Position numbers and translations under genes: made by a program. Of a stretch of DNA of 64,000 nt, positions 20,198-29,144 are shown piece by piece (positions within the stretch are counted from its first letter, which is position 1; every line of letters starts with the position of its first letter). Source of the stretch: Trichomonas vaginalis G3 (Eukaryota > Parabasalia > Trichomonadida > Trichomonadidae); assembly GCF_026262505.1 (NCBI RefSeq), contig NC_067206.1, positions 33,371,896 through 33,435,895 of the forward strand, given 5' to 3'. The notes under the pieces were generated by a model. That model searched no databases, was not told the DNA's origin, and saw only the letters and a program-made list of their open reading frames with translations.

Positions 20198-21370
20198 TAA
20201 GGATTCCGGATGGCTAAAAAGTGACAGATGGCTAAAGGATTCCAAGAAAGGAATTTGGCTAAGCTATTTTTTTTTAAGTTGAACATTGTGACATCATAAT
20301 TACTCAGAAACTAAAGCGTAATATTTAATCTCAATGAAAATCTCTCAATTGATAGATAATCAACTAATCTGTTTCCTTAAACTTCGCTCTATATGCATTT
20401 TAAAACTACTCAGCAAAACGATTACGATTAACTAGAATAAAATCCATCTAATTTCTCATTTTTGACCATCTAATAAATTAAATCTCGGAAAAACTTTGCT
20501 TGTCGTGAATTATTACGTAAGTTTTTGTTATCACGTATATCTAATACATTTGACAGGATGTTCTTTTTGTACCTCGCAAAATAATTCAGAGATTCCAGAA
20601 TAAAATTCCTTATATTTACAGATTATCGCATACCAATCTCACAATCATCCATATATTACGGTCACTTATCTCAAATGAGTATTTCACCTTCGAGATCAGA
20701 CCTGAATTTATTGGTAGTTATAAAAACATTTGTATTCTGAATCAAGAATTAGAAGCAACGTTTCGTAAACCTAAATGTCGATTGTATGTTTTGTCTATTT
20801 ATTCACCTAAGAAAATGTAATTTTGTATTTTGCAGTAGAATGTAATAAGATTTCAATTTAGAAAGAATCGAATGTAAATACAATTATCACCTTCTTTACG
20901 AGTGGTACTAAGTGAGTCAAAATTCTATCGCAAATTCGTTCAATATTTAGTAAAGCTCTACTGATTCTAATAGTTTTTTTTTGAGAGAGAAAGGCTAATG
21001 GCTAAAGCGGTTTTAGCAATTTGACGCTTTAGCCAGCATAGTTCATTAAAAAGCTTATTAAAAGTTATGTTTAAATATTCGAAAATTAGAAGCTGGCTTT
21101 TTGACAAAATCGGGGCTCATTAGCCATGATATTTCTGATGTTTACATTAGCCAAAAATCGAAACTCAATTAAACGTTAATTATATGATATAAATAAACAA
21201 TAGATCTAATTTGATGATAAATGTATGATAAAAATACATTTCTTTCTTTCCAAAAAAATTGCAAAAAGCAAAAAACGAATTTTTATATGAAAAAAAGGTT
21301 AAAATCTTGGCTAAGGGCTTTTTTGGGGAAATGGCTATAGCCAGCGGTTTTTTAGCCATCCGGAATCCTT
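20198..21370. mobile_element. non-autonomous inverted-repeat DNA element, 1.17 kb
   Basis: The left end AAGGATTCCGGATGGCTAAA and the right end TTTAGCCATCCGGAATCCTT are perfect complements over at least 20 bases. ACCCAAAT flanks both sides (20190-20197 and 21371-21378) as an 8-bp target duplication; 9 bp if one mismatch is allowed. No transposase frame lies inside. GGCTAA or its complement TTAGCC occurs about ten times, clustered toward both ends, and an internal inverted repeat (GGCTAAAGCG/CGCTTTAGCC) lies near 21000-21036. Eight bp suggests hAT and nine bp suggests Mutator, so the family is open. It lies upstream of beta-helix cassette B. Confidence 0.85.
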
Positions 21371-21586
21371 ACCCAAATCTTGATGTCTTTCTGCGAGGGG
21401 AAGGGACAATTCACCACATTAGATATTTGAATACTTTTTTTGAAAATTTCTGCATAAGATGGTATTGTATTATTGATTATATATTTCATAATATTGGTCG
21501 CCAGTTCTTTGTTTTTATTCCATTTTTAAAGCAAATGATAAAAATTGAATAGTTGTAAACTAAAGCAGGGATCCCTTAAAAATCGA

Positions 21587-22597
21587 TTTTTTGACATAGT
21601 GGAAAATTTTGGGAGAAAGTCATCTGAAGAAGATGACGATCCCTGGAATTTCTACTTCAATAGTCAATTTTCAAGTTTAAAGACAGAATACTGCCAGAAC
21701 TGTAATTTTTCAGTCGGAAAAGGTCAATACTACTTAGACGAGTGTAATTTTTTTCGCGACAATGACCGAGTTATCAACTTTAGTTCAATTACAAACACAT
21801 TATTCCTACATAATCGGTGTTCATTTAGTAATTGCACTTCAACAGAAGCTGGAAGTTGCGTTTACTACGTTATTGGCAGCAATAGTTCAATTGTTCAACG
21901 AAAGTTCTGCTGTACAAAATGCCAAAGCTCGAAAAGAGGTCAATTTTCATATACATAAGTTGACACAGATAACTTAAACTTTATTATTGAAAGTTCCCTT
22001 TTCGATTTAGGAAATGATGTTGGTAGTCATACGTTTTATACAATAAGTGATAATATCGTAGTTTCATCAACAAATTTCTCATCAAATAAAGTTAGAGAAA
22101 GAGCTGTTGGACATTTTAAAGGTTTATCACTTAAATACACGACAAAATTTAATTATACAACTGTTGTTAATAATTTAGCAACAAGTAGTACTGGAATAAT
22201 TTTAAGTATTTGGAAAAACGCTTTGATTGATTCATGTAATATTATAAATAATACTAATACAAAATCAAAATATGGAATTATTTACCATTTATGTAATTCT
22301 CTTACTGTAAAAAGTTGTTCTTTTATTAACAACACTGCTCCTCAAGGTACATATTTGATAGATAACAATAATGATCAATTAACAGTTGATAGTTGTTACA
22401 TTGACAATTCGATTTCTAAAACATATCAGAATGATGTAGATTCTAATCATCCAAGAGAACTATTTACTAACAATTTGACTCATCTTTCAACTGATAATTG
22501 CCAAGCAGAATTTGCAATTATCAATAAACGAATTTCTAAAGTTAATAAACTTTCTCTTTTTTTACAAACTTTAGTAAACATTTCTAACTCTTCATAA
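21587..22597 (+). pseudogene. beta-helix cassette B, one internal stop
   Basis: A copy of the Met-less beta-helix unit. Homology with cassettes A and C begins at TTTTTTGACATAG (about 21587). The frame is broken by a TAA at 21956-21958, where A has a Lys codon (FTKVD) and C has Asn. It then stays open to the same C-terminal position as in A and C. The first third is nearly identical to cassette C, while a block near 22140-22240 is identical to A (NNLATSSTGIILSIWKNAL). The copy is therefore a mosaic. It has no signal peptide or anchor. Confidence 0.8.
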
Positions 22598-22994
22598 TTT
22601 CAAATCTTAACATTGAATAGACTTCTATTTTTGATAACAAGTAAGAAATTTTGTGCTTATGATAAGATATATCAAAATTATTATGGTTTCAAAGTTCCTT
22701 TTGAATTTCATGATTAATAAGTATATGAACTTGTTATTAGAGAAGATTTTAATCATTCTATTTGTAATAAAAATTTCTAAAAAAGCGTATTTCCTCATGA
22801 ATTTGATTCATAGCGCATCAAATCATTACATAATGTATAATAGTAATATTGTTTATTTCATAGTGCCATCCAATATCTACAAATTGTACTAAATTTGGAA
22901 AACTATTAATATTTTACAAATTTTCTGCAATAAGTACATAGATTTTAGTTGCCAGAACCTTTTTGCATGGCCATGCTCATCAGATTCTTACTTC
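22598..22994. other. intergenic region, nothing firm
   Basis: The spacer has AT-rich open frames of Ile, Lys and Asn codons only, which are composition effects. Nothing is recognised. Confidence 0.5.
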
Positions 22995-23042
22995 ATGAGT
23001 CTAGAAATGCCCAAGATTTTAAGACACATATTAAAAGTGACA

Positions 23043-24041
23043 ATGGACTCAAGCCTCATTGATTCTCTCTTTGGCGGAAAGGAAGAGCCATCTTCCTTTG
23101 CTAACAGGTTCCTCGAAGGCGAGAAGGTTGAGATTGTTGATCCTGCTGCAGAAAAAAAGAAGGCAATTGAAGCAGCCCGCAAAGCAAAAATCAGAACTCC
23201 TGAAGAGGAGGAAGAAAGAACTGGACGTACATTATTTATCGGCAACATTCCAGCTAAATTCGATAATGACGATGTTAAGAGACTCTGCAAAGAATTCGGA
23301 CCTATAGAATCAGTACGTATTAGAAATCTTCAATTCAAAGAAGACAGAAAAGTTAATAAAAAAGTTGCCGTTAGACGTGGTGACTTCGATAAAACACAAA
23401 ATGCCGATGCTTACGTTGTTTTTAAGAACGTTGAAGATCGTGATAAAGCAATTGTTGGTTTAAAGAACAAGGAAGTAGAAGGATTCACTCTCCGCACAGA
23501 TAAAGCTACACCTAAGAACGTTTCTGAAAAAATATCAAATGAAGAATCGAATAGAACCGTTTTTATAGGACAATTGAAGCCAACAGTTACAGAAGATATG
23601 CTTAGAAAGCTATTTTCAAACGCAGGCGAAATCGATCACGTTAAAATTCCAAGAGATCGCGAAACAGGAAAATCTCGTTACGTTGCTTACGTTACATTCG
23701 TTGATGAGAGGTCTGTTGATGATGCTCTCAAGTTTGACGGTACTTTCCTTGAAGAGAAACAGATGAGAGTAGAAAGATCTACACCAAGAAAGGCTGCAAA
23801 GAAGAAAGCAGAGATTGCGGCCAAGGAACAGAAGAAGAGAGAAGACAAACAAAATAAGAAGTTCCCGAAGAAGGAGAAGAAGGAGGAAAAGAAGGAAGAA
23901 GAAGGAGAAGAGAAACAAAACAAGAATAAGAACCTTTCTTTCATGGGACAGACCGCTCGTCCTCAGGAGAATAAGAACAAGAAGACAGCATCCTTCTTGA
24001 AATTGAAGGCACATCAGAATAAGAAGAATCAGAAGAAATAA
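23043..24041 (+). CDS. two-RRM nucleolar protein, RBM34/Nop12-like
   Basis: From ATG 23043 the protein has 332 residues. RRM1 (about 62-155) has GRTLFIGNIPAKF and a long insertion before NADAYVVFKN. That insertion is characteristic of RBM34 and yeast Nop12, which act in large-subunit ribosomal RNA processing. RRM2 (about 170-248) has RTVFIGQLKPTVTEDML, SRYVAYVTFVDE and MRVERSTPRKA. The last 85 residues are Lys/Glu-rich, fitting nucleolar targeting. An in-frame ATG at 22995 would add 16 residues. I prefer 23043 because the extra residues look unlike the family and AAAAGTGACA directly precedes it. Confidence 0.85.
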   Translation: MDSSLIDSLFGGKEEPSSFANRFLEGEKVEIVDPAAEKKKAIEAARKAKIRTPEEEEERTGRTLFIGNIPAKFDNDDVKRLCKEFGPIESVRIRNLQFKEDRKVNKKVAVRRGDFDKTQNADAYVVFKNVEDRDKAIVGLKNKEVEGFTLRTDKATPKNVSEKISNEESNRTVFIGQLKPTVTEDMLRKLFSNAGEIDHVKIPRDRETGKSRYVAYVTFVDERSVDDALKFDGTFLEEKQMRVERSTPRKAAKKKAEIAAKEQKKREDKQNKKFPKKEKKEEKKEEEGEEKQNKNKNLSFMGQTARPQENKNKKTASFLKLKAHQNKKNQKK

Positions 24042-24522
24042 TTTTATAGAATTTTTATTTTCATTTATATAAAGTCTTTTTATTTAGAAAATTTAATTTA
24101 CTCGCATTATTTAGCTGTTTATCATTTCAATATAATTTATCAAAAATTATCTCAAAAATTATACCTGATTCTTAACTTTTAACATAGGAGTTCAATAAAG
24201 TAATCTTATTCTTGAACAGTTTTTAGTTCATAACCAATTATATCTCTGTATATGCTTCGAAAATTACATTATTCAAGGAAAATATCAGATATTGACACAT
24301 ATTATATTCATTATTCCATGCATTGTATAGGTGAACTTTGGACATTGGCTCGATTATGTAACTATTTTCAAATAATTTGATCAAATGTTTAAAATTTTTT
24401 ATAACATTCGAGAGTATTAGTGAGAATTTCCAGCATTAAACTATTGATATAATTCAAATTCAATGTAAGGATTAAACATTAAATATTTTATAACAAATAA
24501 ACAATAGAATGATAAAATTTCC
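24042..24522. other. intergenic region between convergent genes, nothing recognised
   Basis: About 480 AT-rich bases between two gene 3' ends, with no feature seen. Confidence 0.5.
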
Positions 24523-24957
24523 TTAATTTGGAATGAAGACGGAGGAAACAAATACAGCAACATAGTTCTCTTTTGTATTTGGTTTGCTGAAGATACACGT
24601 TGCACCGTAATTTCCAGGAGAAAGTAGAACAGTACGTTTCGATGGGTCTGCTATCCACTTTTTCATGTATCTATCTGTTGAACGTTTCCTCCATTGATCA
24701 AGGAATCTGAATTTTGTCATGTAGACTTTAAAATCAACAGTAGGGATAATAATTTCCTTGTTTTGAACCAATTCTAATGAATAATTCCTCAAAACATTAT
24801 CGAACTTCAATGGCGGAAGCTTCATTGATTCTCTATATAAATTAATTGCTTCAAAAAGCGACTCTTCTGTAGCTATTTCTACATTTTTGCCGGCTTGGGA
24901 TGCTGTATCTGTTGCATTATCCTCATCATTCTGTAGAGTATCCCTATCATTTGGCAT
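24523..24957 (-). CDS. small protein with possible CAP/SCP-like domain
   Basis: 144 residues. After a polar N-terminal 30 residues, the pattern INLYRESMKLPPLKFDNVLR resembles the opening helix of CAP/SCP domains (usually NxxRxxxGxxPLxWDxxL). A later segment GNYGATCIF plus ENYVAVFVSSVF resembles the closing strands. No signal peptide is seen, unlike most secreted CAP proteins, and the catalytic-like His pair of the family is not obvious. The assignment is tentative and the protein could be unrelated. The ATG at 24957 is clear. Confidence 0.6.
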   Translation of the reverse strand: MPNDRDTLQNDEDNATDTASQAGKNVEIATEESLFEAINLYRESMKLPPLKFDNVLRNYSLELVQNKEIIIPTVDFKVYMTKFRFLDQWRKRSTDRYMKKWIADPSKRTVLLSPGNYGATCIFSKPNTKENYVAVFVSSVFIPN

Positions 24958-25098
24958 CTGTTTATTTTTTTATTTAGGGACGTTTACAACCTTTGAATGT
25001 AATTCATTTTCATGAAATTAGTGTTATATAATATACTCATGATATACAATATTTTTAACAAGAAATTTTTGCTATTCATGCAGGAAAATAATTATTTT

Positions 25099-26175
25099 CT
25101 AAATATATTCCTCAGTTCCGATATATTTTCTACGGAGAACTGGTGTTAAAATGAGGTCTCTAATACTCAGATAATCAAAAAGTATATCTGCTGCATCTCC
25201 TTTTGATATCTTACCATTTAGCGGCCAAAAGAAATGGTTGTATACCTTGCTATTGTACTCTAATCCATCTGCAATATCAAACTTGTTGATTCTCGTTTTA
25301 AGCTGAGAAATATTATTCATCTCTAATCTTATTGATAATTTGGAGTAATCTATATGAGTATTAGCATATGCTGGCAAGAATGGACCTGAGAGTAGTATAG
25401 GAATAGATCTGCACCGAATAATTTCGTATATAAATTGAGGAAGATAAATTTCATTGGGTCTGAGTATAGTAAAATTAGAAGAACAAATAGAATTAAGTAT
25501 GTCATCATGATCACTTAATATGCTTGCGTTAACTGAGTTCAAAATGTCTATTATCCCTGTTGAATTTCCCACAAAAACTATTGATTTTGTTTTTTCGTTT
25601 TTTGGATAGGAATCTTGTATTTGCAATGGAGGGACTTGAATATGTCGTGAATTAAGCCACCTATCTTCATGAATAAAATCAATTGTCAAATTTGTTGCGA
25701 TTACAACATGTTGATCAGGAAACTTCATATAATTATTATTTCCTCCATAAAATATAGAGGAATCAACAATCAGATGTCTTGATCCATGCCAGATTTTAAA
25801 GGAATTTGTCTTTTTAATTTCATCAGGTATATCAATAAAATCAGTTTGTTGTCTATATATTGATGTATAAGAAGGCACAAAAATGAATGTGGCATCATCA
25901 ATTGATTGTGTTTTGAAATCGGAATTCTCGATTAAGCAATGAATTAGTGGTTCTAGACCAATTAAATGGTAATTATTACAATTGCAATAAGAGCATTTAT
26001 CTTGTATCAGGTCTTTATTGTATTTTGATGGAATATCTTCAATGTAAATTTTTAATTTATGATTTCCAACGGAAGTAGATTGCTTAAAGATCGACATTAG
26101 TGGATTACTTACATTAACTGCTATCAGGCAAAGAAAAACTGCAAAAGATAAAATCGGAAAAATCAATTTCTTCAT
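25099..26175 (-). CDS. exostosin-like (GT47) type II membrane glycosyltransferase
   Basis: 358 residues from ATG 26175. An N-terminal signal anchor (LIFPILSFAVFLCLIAV) fits a Golgi type II protein. The lumenal part has exostosin-type motifs: KIYIEDIPSKYN at the start, ATFIFVPSYTSIY, WHGSRHLIV, and FTILRPNEIYLPQFIYEIIRCRSIPILLS, close to the GT47 segment that reads CIPV in animals. Family members add sugars to glycans. Several Asn glycosylation sites are present. The initiator TCATTTTTTAA lies about 20 bases upstream. The donor and acceptor sugars are unknown. Confidence 0.82.
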   Translation of the reverse strand: MKKLIFPILSFAVFLCLIAVNVSNPLMSIFKQSTSVGNHKLKIYIEDIPSKYNKDLIQDKCSYCNCNNYHLIGLEPLIHCLIENSDFKTQSIDDATFIFVPSYTSIYRQQTDFIDIPDEIKKTNSFKIWHGSRHLIVDSSIFYGGNNNYMKFPDQHVVIATNLTIDFIHEDRWLNSRHIQVPPLQIQDSYPKNEKTKSIVFVGNSTGIIDILNSVNASILSDHDDILNSICSSNFTILRPNEIYLPQFIYEIIRCRSIPILLSGPFLPAYANTHIDYSKLSIRLEMNNISQLKTRINKFDIADGLEYNSKVYNHFFWPLNGKISKGDAADILFDYLSIRDLILTPVLRRKYIGTEEYI

Positions 26176-26268
26176 CAAAAATAATTAAAAAATGAAATAA
26201 AAAGTAATTAAAAAGATCGGGCAAAAGCCAGTATAATTTTTCGAATGTATTGTATAATAATAATTTGT

Positions 26269-27015
26269 TTATTCTTCAACAGCACGTAAATACCAAGTTG
26301 GTTTTGTATTAAGCTCATCAAAGTTATTGTTAAGCTCGACATCTGGCTTCCACTTAGTAAGAACTTTCTTAGGTTTCTCTTCTTCAGGTTCAACAACTTC
26401 ATCGAGGACATCTTCTTCTGGTTGTTCTTCATTTGCCTCTTCTTCCTCGATTTCGCCATCTATCTGTGCATATTCACCATGCTGTGCAATTGTCTTGCCT
26501 TGGACTTCCCATTTAGCGCGGCCAAGTGGCTGATCATTTTGGAACACGCCTGTATATACTAGTCCATGCTTTGTTGTCCATTTCATAACGCCATGGCGAC
26601 GTCCACGACGGTATTCACCCTCGAAAACGGAGCCATCGGAGACAACTGTATAAACGCCGTGTCCGTGGCGACGACCGTACTGCCAATCGCCTTCATATGT
26701 ATCACCATTTGGATATGTATATATACCTTTGCCGTGGCGCCAGTTTTCGAACCAAATGCCTTGATATGTTGAATTGTCTGGATAATGCATAATACCAAAG
26801 CCTTGGCGTTTATGATTTACGTATTCTCCTTCGTACATGCCTCCTTTCTTCCATGTATAGCGGCCTTTGCCATTTCTCATGCCGTTTAAATACATTCCTT
26901 CGTAAATATCGCCGTTGGAGAAGATCATTTTACCGTATCCACTTCTCTGGCCAGCCTCATCGCGTTCACCTTCATATACACCAATATCTAATTGATCTTC
27001 TTCTTCGTCTCCCAT
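26269..27015 (-). CDS. RSPH1: RSPH1-like radial spoke head protein (MORN repeats)
   Basis: 248 residues from ATG 27015. About six MORN repeats (YEGMYLNGMRNGKGRYTW, YEGEYVNHKRQGFGIMHY, YEGDWQYGRRHGHGVYTV) are preceded by DIGVYEGERDEAGQRSGYG. The order and wording are those of animal and algal radial spoke head 1, including the conserved QHGEY after the repeats. An acidic tail follows (EEEEANEEQPEEDVLDEVVEPEEE). It should be a structural part of the radial spoke in the 9+2 flagellum. The 5' flank just upstream is a dispersed repeat (27054-27158). Confidence 0.92.
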   Translation of the reverse strand: MGDEEEDQLDIGVYEGERDEAGQRSGYGKMIFSNGDIYEGMYLNGMRNGKGRYTWKKGGMYEGEYVNHKRQGFGIMHYPDNSTYQGIWFENWRHGKGIYTYPNGDTYEGDWQYGRRHGHGVYTVVSDGSVFEGEYRRGRRHGVMKWTTKHGLVYTGVFQNDQPLGRAKWEVQGKTIAQHGEYAQIDGEIEEEEANEEQPEEDVLDEVVEPEEEKPKKVLTKWKPDVELNNNFDELNTKPTWYLRAVEE

Positions 27016-27053
27016 CAACGAATTTGTCACATTTCGTTCGTTAATTTAAAAAA

Positions 27054-27158
27054 AACTCTCTTTTATCAATCAACCCAATAAACAATAGATTTAAAATAGG
27101 GGATAATTACACATCATTATTTCATACAAATGGAATCAAAAATGGGGAAATAATTTGG
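27054..27158 (+). repeat. dispersed repeat, copy 2 (about 105 bp)
   Basis: Related along its length to 19791-19894. It starts 39 bases upstream of the RSPH1 ATG, so it occupies that gene's proximal 5' flank. Confidence 0.75.
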
Positions 27159-27240
27159 CAAACCCAAATTTTAGCTAAAAGTGACAGGGAAAAAAAACGT
27201 TTAGTATTAAAAAAAAGACCGATGAGAGCTTCGTTCGAAA

Positions 27241-27308
27241 TATAGAGGGAACTGAGAATGCGCAACCATTCTCAGGGAATATTGGATGCTATTCCCGTTC
27301 CCTCTGTA
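27241..27308. ncRNA. candidate structured element: perfect three-way junction
   Basis: Outer stem: TATAGAGGGAAC (27241-27252) with GTTCCCTCTGTA (27297-27308), one G-T pair. Inside are two back-to-back hairpins with no unpaired base at the junction: TGAGAATG/CATTCTCA (27253-27274, loop CGCAAC) and GGGAATA/TATTCCC (27275-27296, 8-base loop). Whether it acts as RNA or as DNA is unknown; it may be a fold-back part of a mobile element. Confidence 0.45.
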
Positions 27309-27347
27309 TGGAAAATTGAGGTTTTCAAAGGGAGTTAAAATAATATC

Positions 27348-27579
27348 AAATTTATACTAATTTACTTCAAAATACAAAAGTATTTGACAGCTAAAATTAG
27401 TTACTTTAGCAAGCCTATCAATACCCTTTTACGATTATTGCTACTTTTTCGAAATAAAAGTAAAAACAAATTTATACTAATTTACTTCAAAATACAAAAG
27501 TATTTGACAGCTAAAATTAGTTACTTTAGCAAGTCTATCAATACCCTTTTACGATTATTGCTACTTTTTCGAAATAAAA
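27348..27579. repeat. 120-bp tandem duplication
   Basis: The sequence starting AAATTTATACTAATTTACTT at 27348 repeats from 27468 with almost no change (a C/T difference near 27410/27530). The second copy ends near 27579. The duplication looks recent. Confidence 0.9.
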
Positions 27580-27679
27580 TAAATTTATTATCAAAAACCT
27601 TTTTTTTCTTAGTAAAAATAAACGAAATTTTTTACCTTATGAACTTTTGATGGAAATATGCAAATTTAAAATAATAAAG

Positions 27680-27806
27680 AAAGCCGCGAGCGAAGCGATC
27701 GGCTTAGTTCGAAGATTTTGATTCAAATCTTTGCTGATCTGTAATTCGCGGAAGCCGAGAGCGAATCGAGCGGCTTAGGTCTAAGATTTTGATTCAAATC
27801 TTTGCT
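27680..27806. repeat. two copies of a GC-rich hairpin unit
   Basis: AAGCCG..CGGCTTAG followed by AAGATTT..AAATCTT occurs twice, starting near 27682 and 27753 (period about 71). Each unit holds two self-complementary segments. The inner GAGCGAA core is far richer in G+C than the flanks. Confidence 0.7.
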
Positions 27807-28012
27807 TATATTCCTTAAATTCTTTATGAAACTCGCAACAGTTCCATAAAAAATTTCAAATTCTAAACTGTCGAAATTACCGATCGGTAATCACACCCTT
27901 CACGGGTGTGTCATTTTTTACAGGTGTGTCACTTTTAGCTAAAATTACCCCTACTCAAATAATTTTCTAAAAAGTGACGCTCTCAGTGTTACAAAGTGAA
28001 ACTTCCCTCTAA

Positions 28013-29127
28013 GAGGGTTGTTAAAAATATCAAAAATTAGCGGTTTGAAGACACTATGGTGTCTTATAATTTTCCCTTCCTTATTGGCGTGTAGAAATAA
28101 ATGCGCCAATAGATTGAAGAAGAAGAATTGTTTTTCTCTTAATGAACTTTAATCCTTTTGATATAAGAATATTAAAAACATTAATATAATTTCGATTTCG
28201 GAAATTAAATTTCCAAATTTTTTGTCGATTTCGGAAATAACAGGATCCCGCATCCAACACGCAACAACAAAACACAAAAGACACTTTTTGGTTCTTTCAT
28301 CGTTTTAATCGTAATTTATGTAATACATGATTTGGATAAATTTTACAAAAATAGAACCTATATTATATTCTTTTCAAAGATTCTTGCAAATCATCAAAAA
28401 TAATTGTATTTTAAAAAACGATCAAATTATCCTTTCATTATTTTAAACTTAAATTAGTTTTTATGATTGACTAAAGCAATCATATTTATTCATCATTAAA
28501 TAAACAAAAAAGTAATATTTGAGAGTTATTTCAAAAAAAACACATTGAATTTATTAATTTGTCTCAATTTCAGTATTATAAATTTTTATAATTTCAATAT
28601 TTTGAAATACCCTTTTTAATATTTCAATATTTATGATATTTCAATGTATTAAGTGGTCTCAAATTGAGCTTCTCAAATATAAGTTGGCCTATTCAAATAA
28701 TAAAATTAAATAATATTTAAAATAATAAATAAAAGTGATTGAGGTCATAGCAAAACGGCTGTTTCAGTCATTAATTCTTAAAAATAAAAAGGGTAAAAAC
28801 TAAATATAATGGGTAAAATTCAATAGTGTCTGTTCTATCGTTCAATTTGAAGGTGTCTTTTGAAGCCGCAAGACACATTGAATTTTTGAATAGTGTATTA
28901 TGGTTTGACAGACACCAATGAAAAAAATAAAATGATATTTATTTTAAATATATAAGATCCTTATATAAAATATAAATATTTTATCGTTTTATTTTCTTGT
29001 TTTAGAAATGTTTTTTATTGAAAAATCAATAAAACTAACTCCTTAATAAAATTTTTGATGTAAAGACACTATGATGACACCAGGCAAATCTTCCAAGACA
29101 CCTATCGTCGGGAATCTAACAACCCTA
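28013..29127. mobile_element. hAT-like non-autonomous element, copy 1
   Basis: 1.1-kb element with ends AGGGTTGTTA and TAACAACCCTA, the same family as 33838-34953 and 36479-37593 but the most diverged of the three. GGTGTC/GACACC words recur near both ends. No transposase is present; a 67-codon frame inside starts at GTG and is not taken as a gene. The expected first T is G here. TCCCTCT occurs on both sides, offset by one base, as a decayed target duplication. It sits inside the leader of beta-helix cassette C. Confidence 0.85.
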
Positions 29128-29144
29128 TCCCTCTTTCACAAATC

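Larger units (their letters stand above)
27168..27945. repeat. inverted-repeat-bounded segment
   Basis: ATTTTAGCTAAAAGTGACA (27168-27186) is exactly complemented at 27927-27945. Each arm contains the 12-bp palindrome TTTTAGCTAAAA and the AAAAGTGACA promoter-like motif. No target duplication is clear, so it may be a decayed inverted-repeat element or a structured locus. Confidence 0.6.
27016..28012. other. structured, repeat-rich intergenic island
   Basis: It contains, in order: dispersed repeat copy 2, an inverted repeat end (27168), a three-way junction sequence (27241-27308), a 120-bp tandem duplication (27348-27579), two GC-rich hairpin units (27680-27810), a GATC-centred palindrome TACCGATCGGTA near 27880, a CACACCC/GGGTGTG hairpin and the matching inverted repeat end (27945). 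No coding frame is credible. Confidence 0.7.

Noticed and set aside
20198-21370. Large virus-like element end
   Set aside because: Short length, no coding content and an 8-9 bp target duplication fit a small non-autonomous DNA transposon instead.
22653-22892. 79-codon Ile/Lys/Met-rich frame
   Set aside because: Composition-driven frame in AT-rich DNA with no domain or initiator.
28081-28284. 67-codon frame repeated identically at 33906-34109 and 36547-36750
   Set aside because: It starts at GTG, resembles no protein, and is repeated only because it lies inside the three copies of the hAT-like element.
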